From the NCBI RefSeq assembly GCF_947581735.1, contig NZ_CANPVT010000002.1, positions 124,001 through 188,000 of the forward strand: DNA of 64,000 nucleotides. Direction: 5' to 3'. Positions within the stretch are counted from its first letter, which is position 1. Each line of letters opens with the position of its first letter. The notes under the pieces were generated by a model that saw only the letters and a list, made by a program, of their open reading frames with translations, did not search any database and was not told the origin of the DNA. Source of the DNA: Candidatus Palauibacter soopunensis. Its GTDB lineage: Bacteria > Gemmatimonadota > Gemmatimonadetes > Palauibacterales > Palauibacteraceae. Both the position numbers and the translations under genes were made by a program. Positions 38,344 to 46,989 of this stretch are shown piece after piece.

Positions 38344-39255
38344 TCAGCCCGCGGGTTGCCCGCCTTCGGCTGCCCGGGCGCCGTTCGCCCCGGCGCCGGC
38401 TGCTCGCAGTACGGCGCAGACCAGCAGCCCGAGCAGGATGCCCGCGAGGGCGTCGGTCGCGTAGTGGAAGCGACCGTACACCGTCCCCGCAGTCAACGCG
38501 AGTTCCGGGATGAGGAGGAGCCAGAACCAGCGCCGATCCTCGCGCCCGGCCGCTACGACCCCGGCCAGGGAGGCGGCGATGTGGGAACTGGGGAAGGCCG
38601 TGCCCTTCGACGATCCGGCCTCCAGGATCCCGTGCACGATCCCGAACAGCGTGCCCTCGCCGATCTCGCCCCCGATCTGTGCGAACTCGTATCGGGGGCC
38701 GGCAACCGGGAAGAACATGAAGATGAGATAGGAGGCGAAGAAGGCGGCGGCCACGGCGAGGGCGGTGCGCTGCATGGCCCGGGTCCCCCGCGTCGCGAAC
38801 ACGCCCAGGATCGCGGCGGGAATGATGGCGTAGTAGGCGAAGTAGCCCAGATGCAACACCTCGGAGAAGGGGAGCCAGGGGAGCCACGCGCTGAGGTCGA
38901 TGCTAGGCTGCCCACCGAACACGGCGGCATCCCACGCCTGCACCGTCGCGTCGAAGTACCGTTGCGTGAAGAAGCGGTTGAGGACCGAGAGTTCCGCATA
39001 CAGGACGGGCGTCAGGAGCACGGCGTACGCCGCCCGTGCGATCGCGGCGAGGCCGGCGCGCGGGTGCCAGGCCGCGAGCCGCGTGATCCCGAAGACGGCG
39101 ACCGCGTGGGCCGCCGCGATGCCGGCGCCGGGCAGGCCGCCGAACGCCAGGGAAACGAGACCCGTGCAACCGAAGTAGCCGATGGCGACGCGGTCGACGG
39201 GCAGGAGCCCTCCGCTTCGGCCGCGGATCACAGCCAACCCGTGCGGCGATACCAC
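38344..39255 (-). CDS. PAP2-superfamily membrane phosphatase/transferase
   Basis: This is a 303-residue polytopic membrane protein with about six helices. PAP2-type motifs are present at SSKGTAFPSSH (second motif) and VYGRFHYATDALAG (third motif with His and Asp). The first motif (K-x6-RP) is not evident; RYEFAQ sits near that place, as in eukaryotic Aur1/Ipt1-type inositol-phosphotransferases. It overlaps the end of the epimerase gene. As last gene of the putative ceramide cluster it may attach or remove a phosphate-containing head group. That role is inferred; a general lipid phosphatase is the alternative. Confidence 0.8.
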   Translation of the reverse strand: MVSPHGLAVIRGRSGGLLPVDRVAIGYFGCTGLVSLAFGGLPGAGIAAAHAVAVFGITRLAAWHPRAGLAAIARAAYAVLLTPVLYAELSVLNRFFTQRYFDATVQAWDAAVFGGQPSIDLSAWLPWLPFSEVLHLGYFAYYAIIPAAILGVFATRGTRAMQRTALAVAAAFFASYLIFMFFPVAGPRYEFAQIGGEIGEGTLFGIVHGILEAGSSKGTAFPSSHIAASLAGVVAAGREDRRWFWLLLIPELALTAGTVYGRFHYATDALAGILLGLLVCAVLRAAGAGANGARAAEGGQPAG

Positions 39256-40181
39256 GCGGCCGTGCGCGCGAGCCCCTCTTCGATGCCGACCCGCGGCCGC
39301 CAGGGATCGAGATGCCTTCGGCTCGGCTCGATGTCACACGTCCAGGCGTATGCGGACAGATCGCGCGCGCGTCTCCGGTCGAACGCGGGGGCCTTCCCCG
39401 TGAGGCGGCCCGCCAGCTCCGACAGCGCCCCCACGGCGAGAAAGAGTGCGGACGGCAACCGCAGGACGCGGCCCGGGCGATCCACGGCGGCCATCAACGG
39501 ACTCGCCAGGGCGCGCCAGGAATGGCGCTCCGCCGCGGCGATGGGAAGCGGGTGCGGCGCCGGCTCGACCTCGAGGGCGGCGAGGACGGCCGAGGCGACA
39601 TCGGCAACGTACACCGGCTGCAGGGGCGCGTGGCTGCGCGGAATCGCGATCCAGCCTCGCGCCGCCAGCCGGAAGAGCGGCAGCAGGTCGGAGTCACGCG
39701 GGCCGTAGACGCCGCCCGGCCGGAGCACGGTGACCTCCATCGGCCCGCGGATGGAGGCGAGCGCGGCCTCCGCCTCGGCTTTCGACCGGCCGTACGGGCT
39801 CACAGGGCCGTCCGCGCCATCCGGGCCCCGGGCGGCGAGGCTGCTGATGAAGACGAACCGTCGAACTCCCGCGTCCGCCGCCGCCTTGGCGAGCTTCAGC
39901 GTTCCGACCGCATTCACGGTCATGAACTCGGACTCGTTGCGCGCCCGCGTGAGCGCGCCGCAATGCACGATGGCGGCGCAGCCCGCGAGCGCCGCGGCCG
40001 CCTGCGGTCTGTCCTCGGCCGCGAGATCGAGCTCGACTTTCCCCAGTTCGAGGCGATCGAGACGACGCGTGTCGCTCGTTCGCCGCACGCTCGCCGTGAC
40101 CTGGTGTCCGGCCCCGACGAGGGCCTCGGCGAGATGACCGCCGAGGAACCCGCTTCCCCCCGTCAGAAAGACTGATGCCAT
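39228..40181 (-). CDS. NAD-dependent epimerase/dehydratase, likely ceramide-pathway reductase (CerR-like)
   Basis: This is an extended short-chain dehydrogenase of 317 residues. The nucleotide motif is FLTGGSGFLGGHLAEAL, the active-site YxxxK is in YGRSKAEAEA, and SSLAARGPDG supplies the Ser. Text such as HCGALTRARNESEFMTVNAVG is typical of the sterol/ceramide-related group. In Caulobacter a protein of this class (CerR) reduces 3-keto-ceramide, and its neighbours are serine palmitoyltransferase and a GNAT-like synthase, as here. Assignment to ceramide reduction rests on context. Confidence 0.8.
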   Translation of the reverse strand: MASVFLTGGSGFLGGHLAEALVGAGHQVTASVRRTSDTRRLDRLELGKVELDLAAEDRPQAAAALAGCAAIVHCGALTRARNESEFMTVNAVGTLKLAKAAADAGVRRFVFISSLAARGPDGADGPVSPYGRSKAEAEAALASIRGPMEVTVLRPGGVYGPRDSDLLPLFRLAARGWIAIPRSHAPLQPVYVADVASAVLAALEVEPAPHPLPIAAAERHSWRALASPLMAAVDRPGRVLRLPSALFLAVGALSELAGRLTGKAPAFDRRRARDLSAYAWTCDIEPSRRHLDPWRPRVGIEEGLARTAAWYRRTGWL

Positions 40182-40205
40182 GAGTAAAGCGACATAGTAA
40201 AGCGC

Positions 40206-41336
40206 CTACAGCGCCGCTTCGTACAGTCGGTAGGTTCGGTACATCCTGCCGCCGAGACGCTCGATGGCCTGGTTCATCTTCTGGTTGTCCTCGAGGATCC
40301 ACGACTGCTCGGCGGACGTCATCCCGGCGGCGATCCCTTTCCTGAACAGCCAGAGGTAGAGGAGGACGTCGACGGCCTTGCCGCGCCATTCCTCCGCCAG
40401 CCCCAGGATGATGACGCGCATGCACGTGATCTTTCGTCTGTAGATGAGCGCCTTGAAAATCCCGAAGGGAAAGAGCCGGCCGTTCATCCGGCGCAGCACC
40501 TGGTTGAAGTCCGGGAGGGCAAGGGCGAAGCCGGCGGTCCCGCCCTCGGGCGTCTCCGCGAAGAGCGCGAGTTCGGGATCGAGTATGGGCTTGAGCTCGG
40601 CCGCCATGTGATCCATCTCGGCCGCGGTCATGGGGACGAAACCCCAGTTCTTCTCCCAGGCCGCGTTGTACAGGCGCTGGACGCGGCCGAGTTCCTCGTC
40701 GAACCGCGACATGTCCATCGTCTTGATCCGGATGCCGTACCGGCGTGTCACGACCTTTTCGGCGCGGAAGAGGTGAGGCGGCCAGTCGCCCTTCTTCATG
40801 AGCCACGCGAAGAGATCCTTGACCTTCCGCAGTCCGGCGGCCTCCAGCAGCCCGGGGTAGTACGGCGGGTTGTAGGGCATGAGGACGACGGGCGGCCCGG
40901 GATCTCCGTCGATGAGCAGGCCGCAGGTCTCGTTGGTCGAGAAGCTCGTGGGACCCCGCATCGCCACAAGGCCGCGTTCACGGAGCCATGCCCGCACCGC
41001 GTCGAGCAGCGCCCCGGCCACCTCCGGGTCGTCGACGCACTCGAACCAGCCGAAGAACCCCACGGATTCGTCGTGCTCCCGCTCGTGATTCCGGTTCCGG
41101 ATGGCGCAGATCCGGCCCACCGCCCGGCCGTCGCGCAACGCGAGGTAGGGCTGGACTTCCGAGTGCTGGTGGAACGGGTGTTTCGCGGGATCGAAGGCGG
41201 CCCGCACGTCCCTCTTCAGCGGGGGGACCCAGTCGGGGTCGCCCCGGTAGATCGACCACGGCAGGTCGATGAAGCGCTTGAGATCGGCGCGGCTCTCGAC
41301 GGGGACGACGCGCACGGAGGGAGCGAGACTCATCAT
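40206..41336 (-). CDS. GNAT-like acyltransferase, candidate bacterial ceramide synthase
   Basis: This is a 376-residue protein of two GNAT-like halves. The N-terminal half has FIDLPWSIYRGDPDWVPPLK and QPYLALRDGRAVGRICAI; the C-terminal half has LFAETPEGGTAGFALALPDFN and LGLAEEWRGKAVDVLLYLWL. This family sits beside serine palmitoyltransferase in many bacteria. In Caulobacter the member bCerS acylates 3-ketosphinganine with a fatty acid. It lies 16 bases after the SPT stop. The start could be either of two adjacent ATGs (41336 or 41333). The specificity is inferred from context. Confidence 0.8.
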   Translation of the reverse strand: MMSLAPSVRVVPVESRADLKRFIDLPWSIYRGDPDWVPPLKRDVRAAFDPAKHPFHQHSEVQPYLALRDGRAVGRICAIRNRNHEREHDESVGFFGWFECVDDPEVAGALLDAVRAWLRERGLVAMRGPTSFSTNETCGLLIDGDPGPPVVLMPYNPPYYPGLLEAAGLRKVKDLFAWLMKKGDWPPHLFRAEKVVTRRYGIRIKTMDMSRFDEELGRVQRLYNAAWEKNWGFVPMTAAEMDHMAAELKPILDPELALFAETPEGGTAGFALALPDFNQVLRRMNGRLFPFGIFKALIYRRKITCMRVIILGLAEEWRGKAVDVLLYLWLFRKGIAAGMTSAEQSWILEDNQKMNQAIERLGGRMYRTYRLYEAAL

Positions 41337-41352
41337 GGTGGGAGGCGCCGGT

Positions 41353-42555
41353 TCAGACGACGCCGAGCTTCTTCCCTACGCGCTCCACCTGTTCGAGCAC
41401 GAAATCGAGATCGTCGTCCGAGTGCGTGGCCATGTAGCTCGTGCGCAGGCGGCAACTTCCCTCTGGCACGGCGGGCGGGACGACGGGGTTCGTGAAGACG
41501 CCCGCTTCGAACAGCGCGCGCCAGAACACGAACGTCTTCTCCATGGGCCCGATGAGAATGGGGACGATCGGGGTCTCGGTCGGCCCGATGTCGAATCCGA
41601 TCGACTTGAAGCCCTCCATCATCCTGTACGTGTTCTTCCAGAGCTGCTCCCGGCGCTCCGGCTCATCGCGGATGATCTCCAGCGCCTTCAGCACGGTGGC
41701 GGCCGAGGCGGGGGGCATGCTCGCGCTGAACATCAGGGCGCGGGCGTTGTGCTGGAGGTAGTCGATGACGTCCGCGCGGCCCGCCACGAAGCCACCGATC
41801 GAGGCGAAGGACTTGGAGAAGGTGCCGAGGATCAGGTCCACTTCGTCGGTGAGTCCCCAGTGCTCGGCGGTCCCGGCCCCGGTTTCTCCCAGCACGCCCA
41901 CGGCGTGCGCGTCATCCACCAGGATGGCCGCGCCGTACTCTCGCCTCAGTTCGACCAGGGTGGGCAGATCGGCGATGTCGCCTTCCATGCTGTACACGCC
42001 GTCCACCGCGATCAGCTTGCCCCGGCCGGGGTTCTCCGCCTCGAGCATGCGGCGCAGGGTGGCGAAGTCGTTGTGGTTGAAGCGTCGCGTGCGGCCGAGC
42101 CCCAGACGCACGCCGTCCTGGAGGCTGGCGTGATCCAGCTTGTCGATGTAGACGGTGTCCGCGCGGCCGATCAACGCGCCCAGCGTGCCGAGATTCGTCT
42201 GGTAGCCCGTCGAGAATACGAGCGCAGCCTCCATGCCGGTGAAGTCGGCGAGCTCGGCCTCGAGTTGCTCGTGAAGATCGAGGTTGCCGTTGAGGAAGCG
42301 GCTGCCCGTATTGCCGCTTCCGAACTTGTTGAGGGCGTCACGGGCCGCCTCGAGGACGCGCGGATCGTGCGTGAGCCCCATGTAGTTGTTGGAGCCCACC
42401 ATGATCTTGCGGGCGCCCTCGATGACGACCCACGTGTCGTGAGAGGCCTCGATGGGCCGGAAGTACGGATAGAGACCGGCCTCGCGGAGGTTGTTCACCG
42501 TCGCTAGTTCACGACACTTGGCGAGGATCGAAGGCGTCTCGACGCGGCTTTTCAT
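41353..42555 (-). CDS. spt: Serine palmitoyltransferase-type PLP enzyme
   Basis: This is an alpha-oxoamine synthase of 400 residues, the first committed step of sphingolipid synthesis (serine + acyl-CoA to 3-ketosphinganine). Family blocks are LYPYFRPIEASHDTWV, NNYMGLTHDPRV, NTGSRFLNGNLDLHEQLE, YIDKLDHASLQDG, VDDAHAVGVLG and the PLP Lys in GTFSKSFASIGG. The wording RFLNGNLDLHEQLE is nearer to SPT than to Kbl/BioF. The ATG at 42555 fits the family start (MKSRVETPSILAKCREL); a GTG at 42600 is possible. It is first in the cluster with the GNAT, CerR-like and PAP2 genes. 2-amino-3-ketobutyrate ligase is the main alternative. Confidence 0.85.
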   Translation of the reverse strand: MKSRVETPSILAKCRELATVNNLREAGLYPYFRPIEASHDTWVVIEGARKIMVGSNNYMGLTHDPRVLEAARDALNKFGSGNTGSRFLNGNLDLHEQLEAELADFTGMEAALVFSTGYQTNLGTLGALIGRADTVYIDKLDHASLQDGVRLGLGRTRRFNHNDFATLRRMLEAENPGRGKLIAVDGVYSMEGDIADLPTLVELRREYGAAILVDDAHAVGVLGETGAGTAEHWGLTDEVDLILGTFSKSFASIGGFVAGRADVIDYLQHNARALMFSASMPPASAATVLKALEIIRDEPERREQLWKNTYRMMEGFKSIGFDIGPTETPIVPILIGPMEKTFVFWRALFEAGVFTNPVVPPAVPEGSCRLRTSYMATHSDDDLDFVLEQVERVGKKLGVV

Positions 42556-42763
42556 TGAGCCCGACGGTGACACCGCGGCTTGGGATGTAGGATTCTGCAC
42601 GAAGCGAAGCTAAGCCGGAATCGGGACGCCCGGCAAGGAAAAACGGCCGTCTCCGGCGCGGTTTCTTCGCGGCGGGTGTACCGTGAGGGAGAGTTCGCGG
42701 AGCCGCGATCGCTTGCGGGCGTCTCCGCGTGCGAAACGATCACCCTCCATGGGGAGTAGCAAC

Positions 42764-44236
42764 GTGACCCAGGACCGGACGTTCGACATCGTCGCCATTG
42801 GCGGAGGGACCGCGGGGCTCGTGACGGCCGCCGGGGGCGCGGGACTGGGTGCGAACGTGGCCCTGGTCGAGCGTGACCGCCTTGGCGGGGACTGCCTGTG
42901 GACCGGATGCGTACCGTCCAAGGCCCTCATCGGCTCGGCCCGGGTGGCCCGGCACGTTCGCGACGCGAGCGCGTTCGGTCTCGGGGTCCCGCGGCAGGAG
43001 ATCGAGGCGGCCGACGTGCTCTCGAGCGTTCGCGATGTCCGCGCGCAGATCGAGCCGCACGATGATCCGGAGCGTTTTCGCGCCATGGGCGTCGATGTGG
43101 TCGAGGGAGCGGCCCGCTTCGTTTCGCCGCATGAAGTCGAGGTGGACGGTCGGCGCCTCCGCGCGCGGCGCTTCCTGATCGCCACCGGCTCCAGGGCCGC
43201 GGTGCCCCCGATCCCGGGGCTCGAGGACGCGGGTTACTTCACGCACGCCGAGGCGTTCGACCGGGACACGATCCCCGGCTCGCTCGCCGTGATCGGCGGC
43301 GGGCCGATCGGCGTCGAACTTGCTCAGGCGTATCGCCGTCTCGGGGCCGACGTCACGGTCGTCGAACTCCTCGACCGGCTCATGGTGCGCGAGGAACCCG
43401 AACTCGCGGACCTGCTGACGAGCAGACTGCGGGACGAGGGCATCCGTATCCGGACGGGCCGCATCGTGACGCGTGTCGACCGCGCGGGGAACCGGCGGCG
43501 GGTGACGATCGCGCCCCCCGCGACTGCGGAGGCAGGGCCCGGCCAGGAGGGGCGTGCGGAGACGTTCGACGTCGACGAAGTCCTCGTCGCCGCGGGGCGG
43601 GCGCCCAACACGGAGGACCTGGGGCTGGACGCCGCGGGGGTCGAGACGGCCGGGGGCTGGGTCACCGTCGACTCCAGGCTCCGCACCTCCCGCAAGCACA
43701 TCTTCGCGGCCGGCGATGTGACCGGCGGGTTCCTGTTCACACACGTCGCCGACCACGAAGCGCGGACCGTGGTCCAGAACGCGCTCTTCCCGGTGCGCGC
43801 GAACATCGACTACCGCGTGATTCCCTGGTGCACCTATACCGATCCCGAACTCGCGCACGTGGGCCTCACCGAAGCCGAGGCCCGCGACCGACACGGGCCC
43901 TCGGTGTCCGCCCACGTCTACGACATCGGGAATCTCGACCGCGCGATCGCGGAGCGCGCCGCCATGGGCCGCGTGAAGATCGTCGTCGGAAAGGGGGGCC
44001 GGATTCTGGGCGGACACATCCTGGCGCCCGGCGCGGGGACGATGATCGCGGAGATCTCGCTCGCCATGAAGGTGGGGGTGAAGCTGGGGACGCTCGCGTC
44101 GCTGGTGCATCCGTACCCGACGATGAGCGAGGGGGTGAAGCGTACCGCCGATGCGTACCGCAGATCGACGCTGACGGGATGGCGGAAGTCGGCCGTCGAC
44201 CTCGCGCTCAGGATCGGGCGGGCCCTGCCGCCTTGA
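42764..44236 (+). CDS. Pyridine nucleotide-disulfide oxidoreductase, mercuric reductase-like
   Basis: This is a 490-residue FAD disulfide reductase. The FAD motif is DIVAIGGGTAGLVTAAGG, and the redox pair is in GGDCLWTGCVPSKAL. The NAD(P) motif is LAVIGGGPIGVELAQAY, and the second FAD motif IFAAGDVTGG. The dimer interface has PWCTYTDPELAHVGLTE and the final HPYPTMSEGVKR. The usual MerA metal-binding N- and C-terminal Cys are absent, so it is not a true mercuric reductase. A GTG at 42764 is chosen because GGGGAG lies eight bases before it; an ATG at 42749 is possible. It converges with fdhD, 21 bases apart. Confidence 0.85.
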   Translation: MTQDRTFDIVAIGGGTAGLVTAAGGAGLGANVALVERDRLGGDCLWTGCVPSKALIGSARVARHVRDASAFGLGVPRQEIEAADVLSSVRDVRAQIEPHDDPERFRAMGVDVVEGAARFVSPHEVEVDGRRLRARRFLIATGSRAAVPPIPGLEDAGYFTHAEAFDRDTIPGSLAVIGGGPIGVELAQAYRRLGADVTVVELLDRLMVREEPELADLLTSRLRDEGIRIRTGRIVTRVDRAGNRRRVTIAPPATAEAGPGQEGRAETFDVDEVLVAAGRAPNTEDLGLDAAGVETAGGWVTVDSRLRTSRKHIFAAGDVTGGFLFTHVADHEARTVVQNALFPVRANIDYRVIPWCTYTDPELAHVGLTEAEARDRHGPSVSAHVYDIGNLDRAIAERAAMGRVKIVVGKGGRILGGHILAPGAGTMIAEISLAMKVGVKLGTLASLVHPYPTMSEGVKRTADAYRRSTLTGWRKSAVDLALRIGRALPP

Positions 44237-44257
44237 GGAGCCGCGCCCGGAAGACCG

Positions 44258-45094
44258 TCAGCCGACGCGGTGGCGGCCCGTGTAGACGTTGAATCCCGTC
44301 GGCTTCGCGAAGCCGATCAGCGTCATCCCGAACTCCCCGGCCACGTCGACGGCGAGGCTCGAGGGGGCGCCCACGGCCGCTACGATCGGGATTCCGGCGG
44401 CAAGCGCCTTCTGCATGATCTCGAAGGAGGCCCGGCCGCTCACGGCCAGCACCGTATCGCCCAGGGGCAGATCTCCCTGGAGGAACCTGTCTCCGATCAC
44501 CTTGTCGAGCGCATTGTGGCGCCCGATGTCTTCCCGCAGGAGACGCAGTTGACCGGCCGTGTCGAACAGGCCGGCCGCGTGCAGCCCGCCCGTCCGTTCG
44601 AACACCGGCTGGCGGCTGCGAAGCGCTTCCGGGAGGGCGCGCACGATCTCGGCCGCGACGGTCGGTCCCTCCGCCGGCACGGGAGCGCAGCCCCGAATCT
44701 CGATCGCCTCCAGGGAGGCCTTCCCGCAGACGCCGCAGCTCGACGTCGTATAGAAGTTGCGGGTCAGTTCCTCCGGGTCGAACCGCGCCGTCTCGCTCAG
44801 ATGCGCGGTGACGATGTTGTATTCCTGCGTCTCCACGTCGACGCAGTACCGCAGGTCGGCGATGTCGGACCGCTGTGCCAGCAGCCCTTCCGAGAAGAGG
44901 AACCCGGCCGTGAGGTCGAAATCATCCCCCGGCGTGCGCATCGTCACCGCCACCTGGTGCTCTCCTCCGTCCGCGGGCGCGATCCGGATCTCGAGCGGTT
45001 CTTCGACCGCGACGGCGTCGCGCCGCCTTCGGCTCGAGGCCTCGGACACGCGATCGATGTCGACGCGGGCGGTGTTCCTTCGGGGCGTAATCAT
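44258..45094 (-). CDS. fdhD: Formate dehydrogenase accessory sulfurtransferase FdhD
   Basis: It transfers sulfur to the molybdenum cofactor so that formate dehydrogenase becomes active. It has 278 residues. The catalytic pair is in TTSSCGVCGKASLE. Other blocks are EEPLEIRIA, TPGDDFDLTAGFLFSEGL, ERTGGLHAAGLFD, REDIGRHNALDKVIG, AVSGRASFEIMQKALAAGI and GAPSSLAVDVA. It is divergently transcribed from the formate dehydrogenase genes with 111 bases between, so one regulatory region may serve both. Its presence supports a working Mo/W-bis-MGD formate dehydrogenase here. Confidence 0.95.
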   Translation of the reverse strand: MITPRRNTARVDIDRVSEASSRRRRDAVAVEEPLEIRIAPADGGEHQVAVTMRTPGDDFDLTAGFLFSEGLLAQRSDIADLRYCVDVETQEYNIVTAHLSETARFDPEELTRNFYTTSSCGVCGKASLEAIEIRGCAPVPAEGPTVAAEIVRALPEALRSRQPVFERTGGLHAAGLFDTAGQLRLLREDIGRHNALDKVIGDRFLQGDLPLGDTVLAVSGRASFEIMQKALAAGIPIVAAVGAPSSLAVDVAGEFGMTLIGFAKPTGFNVYTGRHRVG

Positions 45095-45205
45095 GGGCCG
45101 AAGCTACGTTGTCGACCTCCAAGGTGCCGGAGCAAGCGCTCCGTCGGCCGTCGTGCCCGACACCCTCGTTTGCCGCTATTCGTGTCGGCGGGTAACTATG
45201 ACGGC

Positions 45206-46870
45206 ATGAACACGCCCTCGGACGCGGATCTGCTCGCGAAGTGGCGGGCACGACCCGCTCCTCTGCTTCCGCTGCTGCATGACTTCCACGAGAGGGATGG
45301 GTTCCTCTCGGAGGCGTCTCTCAGAGCCATCTCCGAGGATCTGAGGATTCCGATCGCCGACCTCTTCGGGACCGTGACCTTCTACCATCACTTTTCACGC
45401 AATCCCGAGGGCTACTCTCGTGCGCGCGTCTGCACCGGGCCGATCTGCGCGCTGGCGGGGGCCGACGGACTGCTGGCCGGGCTGCCGAACGCGCAGGCGA
45501 TGCCCTGCCCCGGCCGCTGCGACGAGCCGATTCCGGTGCTGGACCGCGACCGGGTTCTCTGCGGAACGACGGCGGCGGAACTCTCCTCTCGACCCTCTCC
45601 TCTTCCGCCCGCGCCGCACGCGGACATCGAGGAATGCGTATTTGCCCACATCCGGACTCCCGGACGCGCCACGCTGGCGGGCTATCGGGCGACGGGCGGC
45701 TATGCCGGCCTCGAGAACGCCCTCCGCGGGCGGCCCGGCTCGCTCCTCGATGTCATCGACGCAAGCGGCCTGGCGGGGCGTGGCGGCGCCGGCTTCCCCA
45801 CCGGACGGAAGTGGCGGGCGGTGGCGGAGGCCGCTGGGGAGCCCAAGACCATCGTCTGCAATGCCGACGAAGGGGAGCCGGGCTGCTTCAAGGACCGGGC
45901 GCTGATGGACTACGATCCGCACGCGGTGATCGAAGGGATGATCGCCGCCGGCTTCGCGACGGGCGCCACGCGAGGGTTCATCTACCTTCGTTACGAATAT
46001 CCGGACACGCTGAGCATTCTGGAGACGGCCCTGGAAGAAGCCCGCGGCGCGGGGCTGCTGGGGCCGGAAGCCCGCGGGCCCGGACGGCCGTTCGACCTCT
46101 GGGTACGCCGCGGCGCGGGCGCCTACATCTGCGGCGAGGAGACATCTCTTCTCAACAGCCTCGAGGGCAAGCACCCGTTTCCGCGTAACCGGCCGCCCTT
46201 CCCGGTGACGCACGGGTATGAAGACCTTCCCACGGTCGTGAACAACGTCGAAACGCTGGCTTCCGTGCCACATATCCTCGTGCACGGCGCCGACTGGTAC
46301 CGGGGGCTCGGGATCGGCGACCACGCGGGGACGAAGGTGATCTCGCTCTCCGGGGACGTCACGCGCCCCGGCAATTATGAAGTACCGATGGGCTTCCCGC
46401 TGATGACGCTGATCGACGACTGGGCCGGCGGTGTGCCGGGCGGGCGGAAGATTCAGGCGGTGACGATGGCGGGGCTGTCGGGCGGCTTCCTGGCGGGCGA
46501 CGATCTCGAGGTCACGCTGGACGAGCCCGACATCCGCTCCAAGGGTTCTTTCCTCGGTGCGGGCGGCATCATGGTCTTCGACGACTCCCGGGACATGATC
46601 GAGGTCGCGCATTCCGCCATGGAGTTCTTCGCCGAGGAATCGTGCGGTAAGTGCTTCCCCTGCCGCATCGGAACACAGCGCCTGACGGAGCGCCTGCACG
46701 GGGAAGGCCCACCAGAGGTCGGTGTCTGGATCGACGAGGTGCACGATCTGGGCGACACGATGATGCAGACGAGCGCCTGTGGACTCGGGCAGGCCGCCCC
46801 CCTCATCACGGAGAGCCTGATCCGTTACTTCCCCGATCGCGTGTCGAGCCACGTCACCGAGTCCGCCTAG
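45206..46870 (+). CDS. NADH-linked formate dehydrogenase beta subunit (NuoE-NuoF fusion)
   Basis: This is a 554-residue fusion. The first ~130 residues are NuoE-like with a [2Fe-2S] site (CTGPIC and CPGRC). The remainder is NuoF-like: GRGGAGFPTGRKW (NADH), CNADEGEPGCFKDR, GAGAYICGEETSLLNSLEG (FMN/NADH), and the [4Fe-4S] CGKCFPCRIGT with a later Cys in TSACGLG. It receives electrons from FdhA and reduces NAD+. The ATG at 45206 gives MNTPSDADLL, the expected NuoE beginning. FdhA follows 119 bases downstream. A separate gamma subunit is missing because it is fused here. Confidence 0.9.
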   Translation: MNTPSDADLLAKWRARPAPLLPLLHDFHERDGFLSEASLRAISEDLRIPIADLFGTVTFYHHFSRNPEGYSRARVCTGPICALAGADGLLAGLPNAQAMPCPGRCDEPIPVLDRDRVLCGTTAAELSSRPSPLPPAPHADIEECVFAHIRTPGRATLAGYRATGGYAGLENALRGRPGSLLDVIDASGLAGRGGAGFPTGRKWRAVAEAAGEPKTIVCNADEGEPGCFKDRALMDYDPHAVIEGMIAAGFATGATRGFIYLRYEYPDTLSILETALEEARGAGLLGPEARGPGRPFDLWVRRGAGAYICGEETSLLNSLEGKHPFPRNRPPFPVTHGYEDLPTVVNNVETLASVPHILVHGADWYRGLGIGDHAGTKVISLSGDVTRPGNYEVPMGFPLMTLIDDWAGGVPGGRKIQAVTMAGLSGGFLAGDDLEVTLDEPDIRSKGSFLGAGGIMVFDDSRDMIEVAHSAMEFFAEESCGKCFPCRIGTQRLTERLHGEGPPEVGVWIDEVHDLGDTMMQTSACGLGQAAPLITESLIRYFPDRVSSHVTESA

Positions 46871-46989
46871 CAGGCCGGAAAAACGCCGGCCGGATTTGTC
46901 GCGGCGCGCGCGGCGCGTCATGTTAGTGGGCCCGGCAGTTTCCAGCAGTGCGGGGTTCCGGGACACGACACCTGCCTCCGGAGGTGGGT

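Noticed and set aside
42764-44236. True mercuric reductase (merA)
   Set aside because: The N-terminal metal-binding domain and the C-terminal Cys pair are missing and no mer genes are nearby, so only a general disulfide-reductase call is supported.
46873-46891. Hairpin GGCCGG/CCGGCC between the beta and alpha formate dehydrogenase genes as a terminator
   Set aside because: The stem is short and no T-run follows. The two subunits belong together, so termination there is unlikely.
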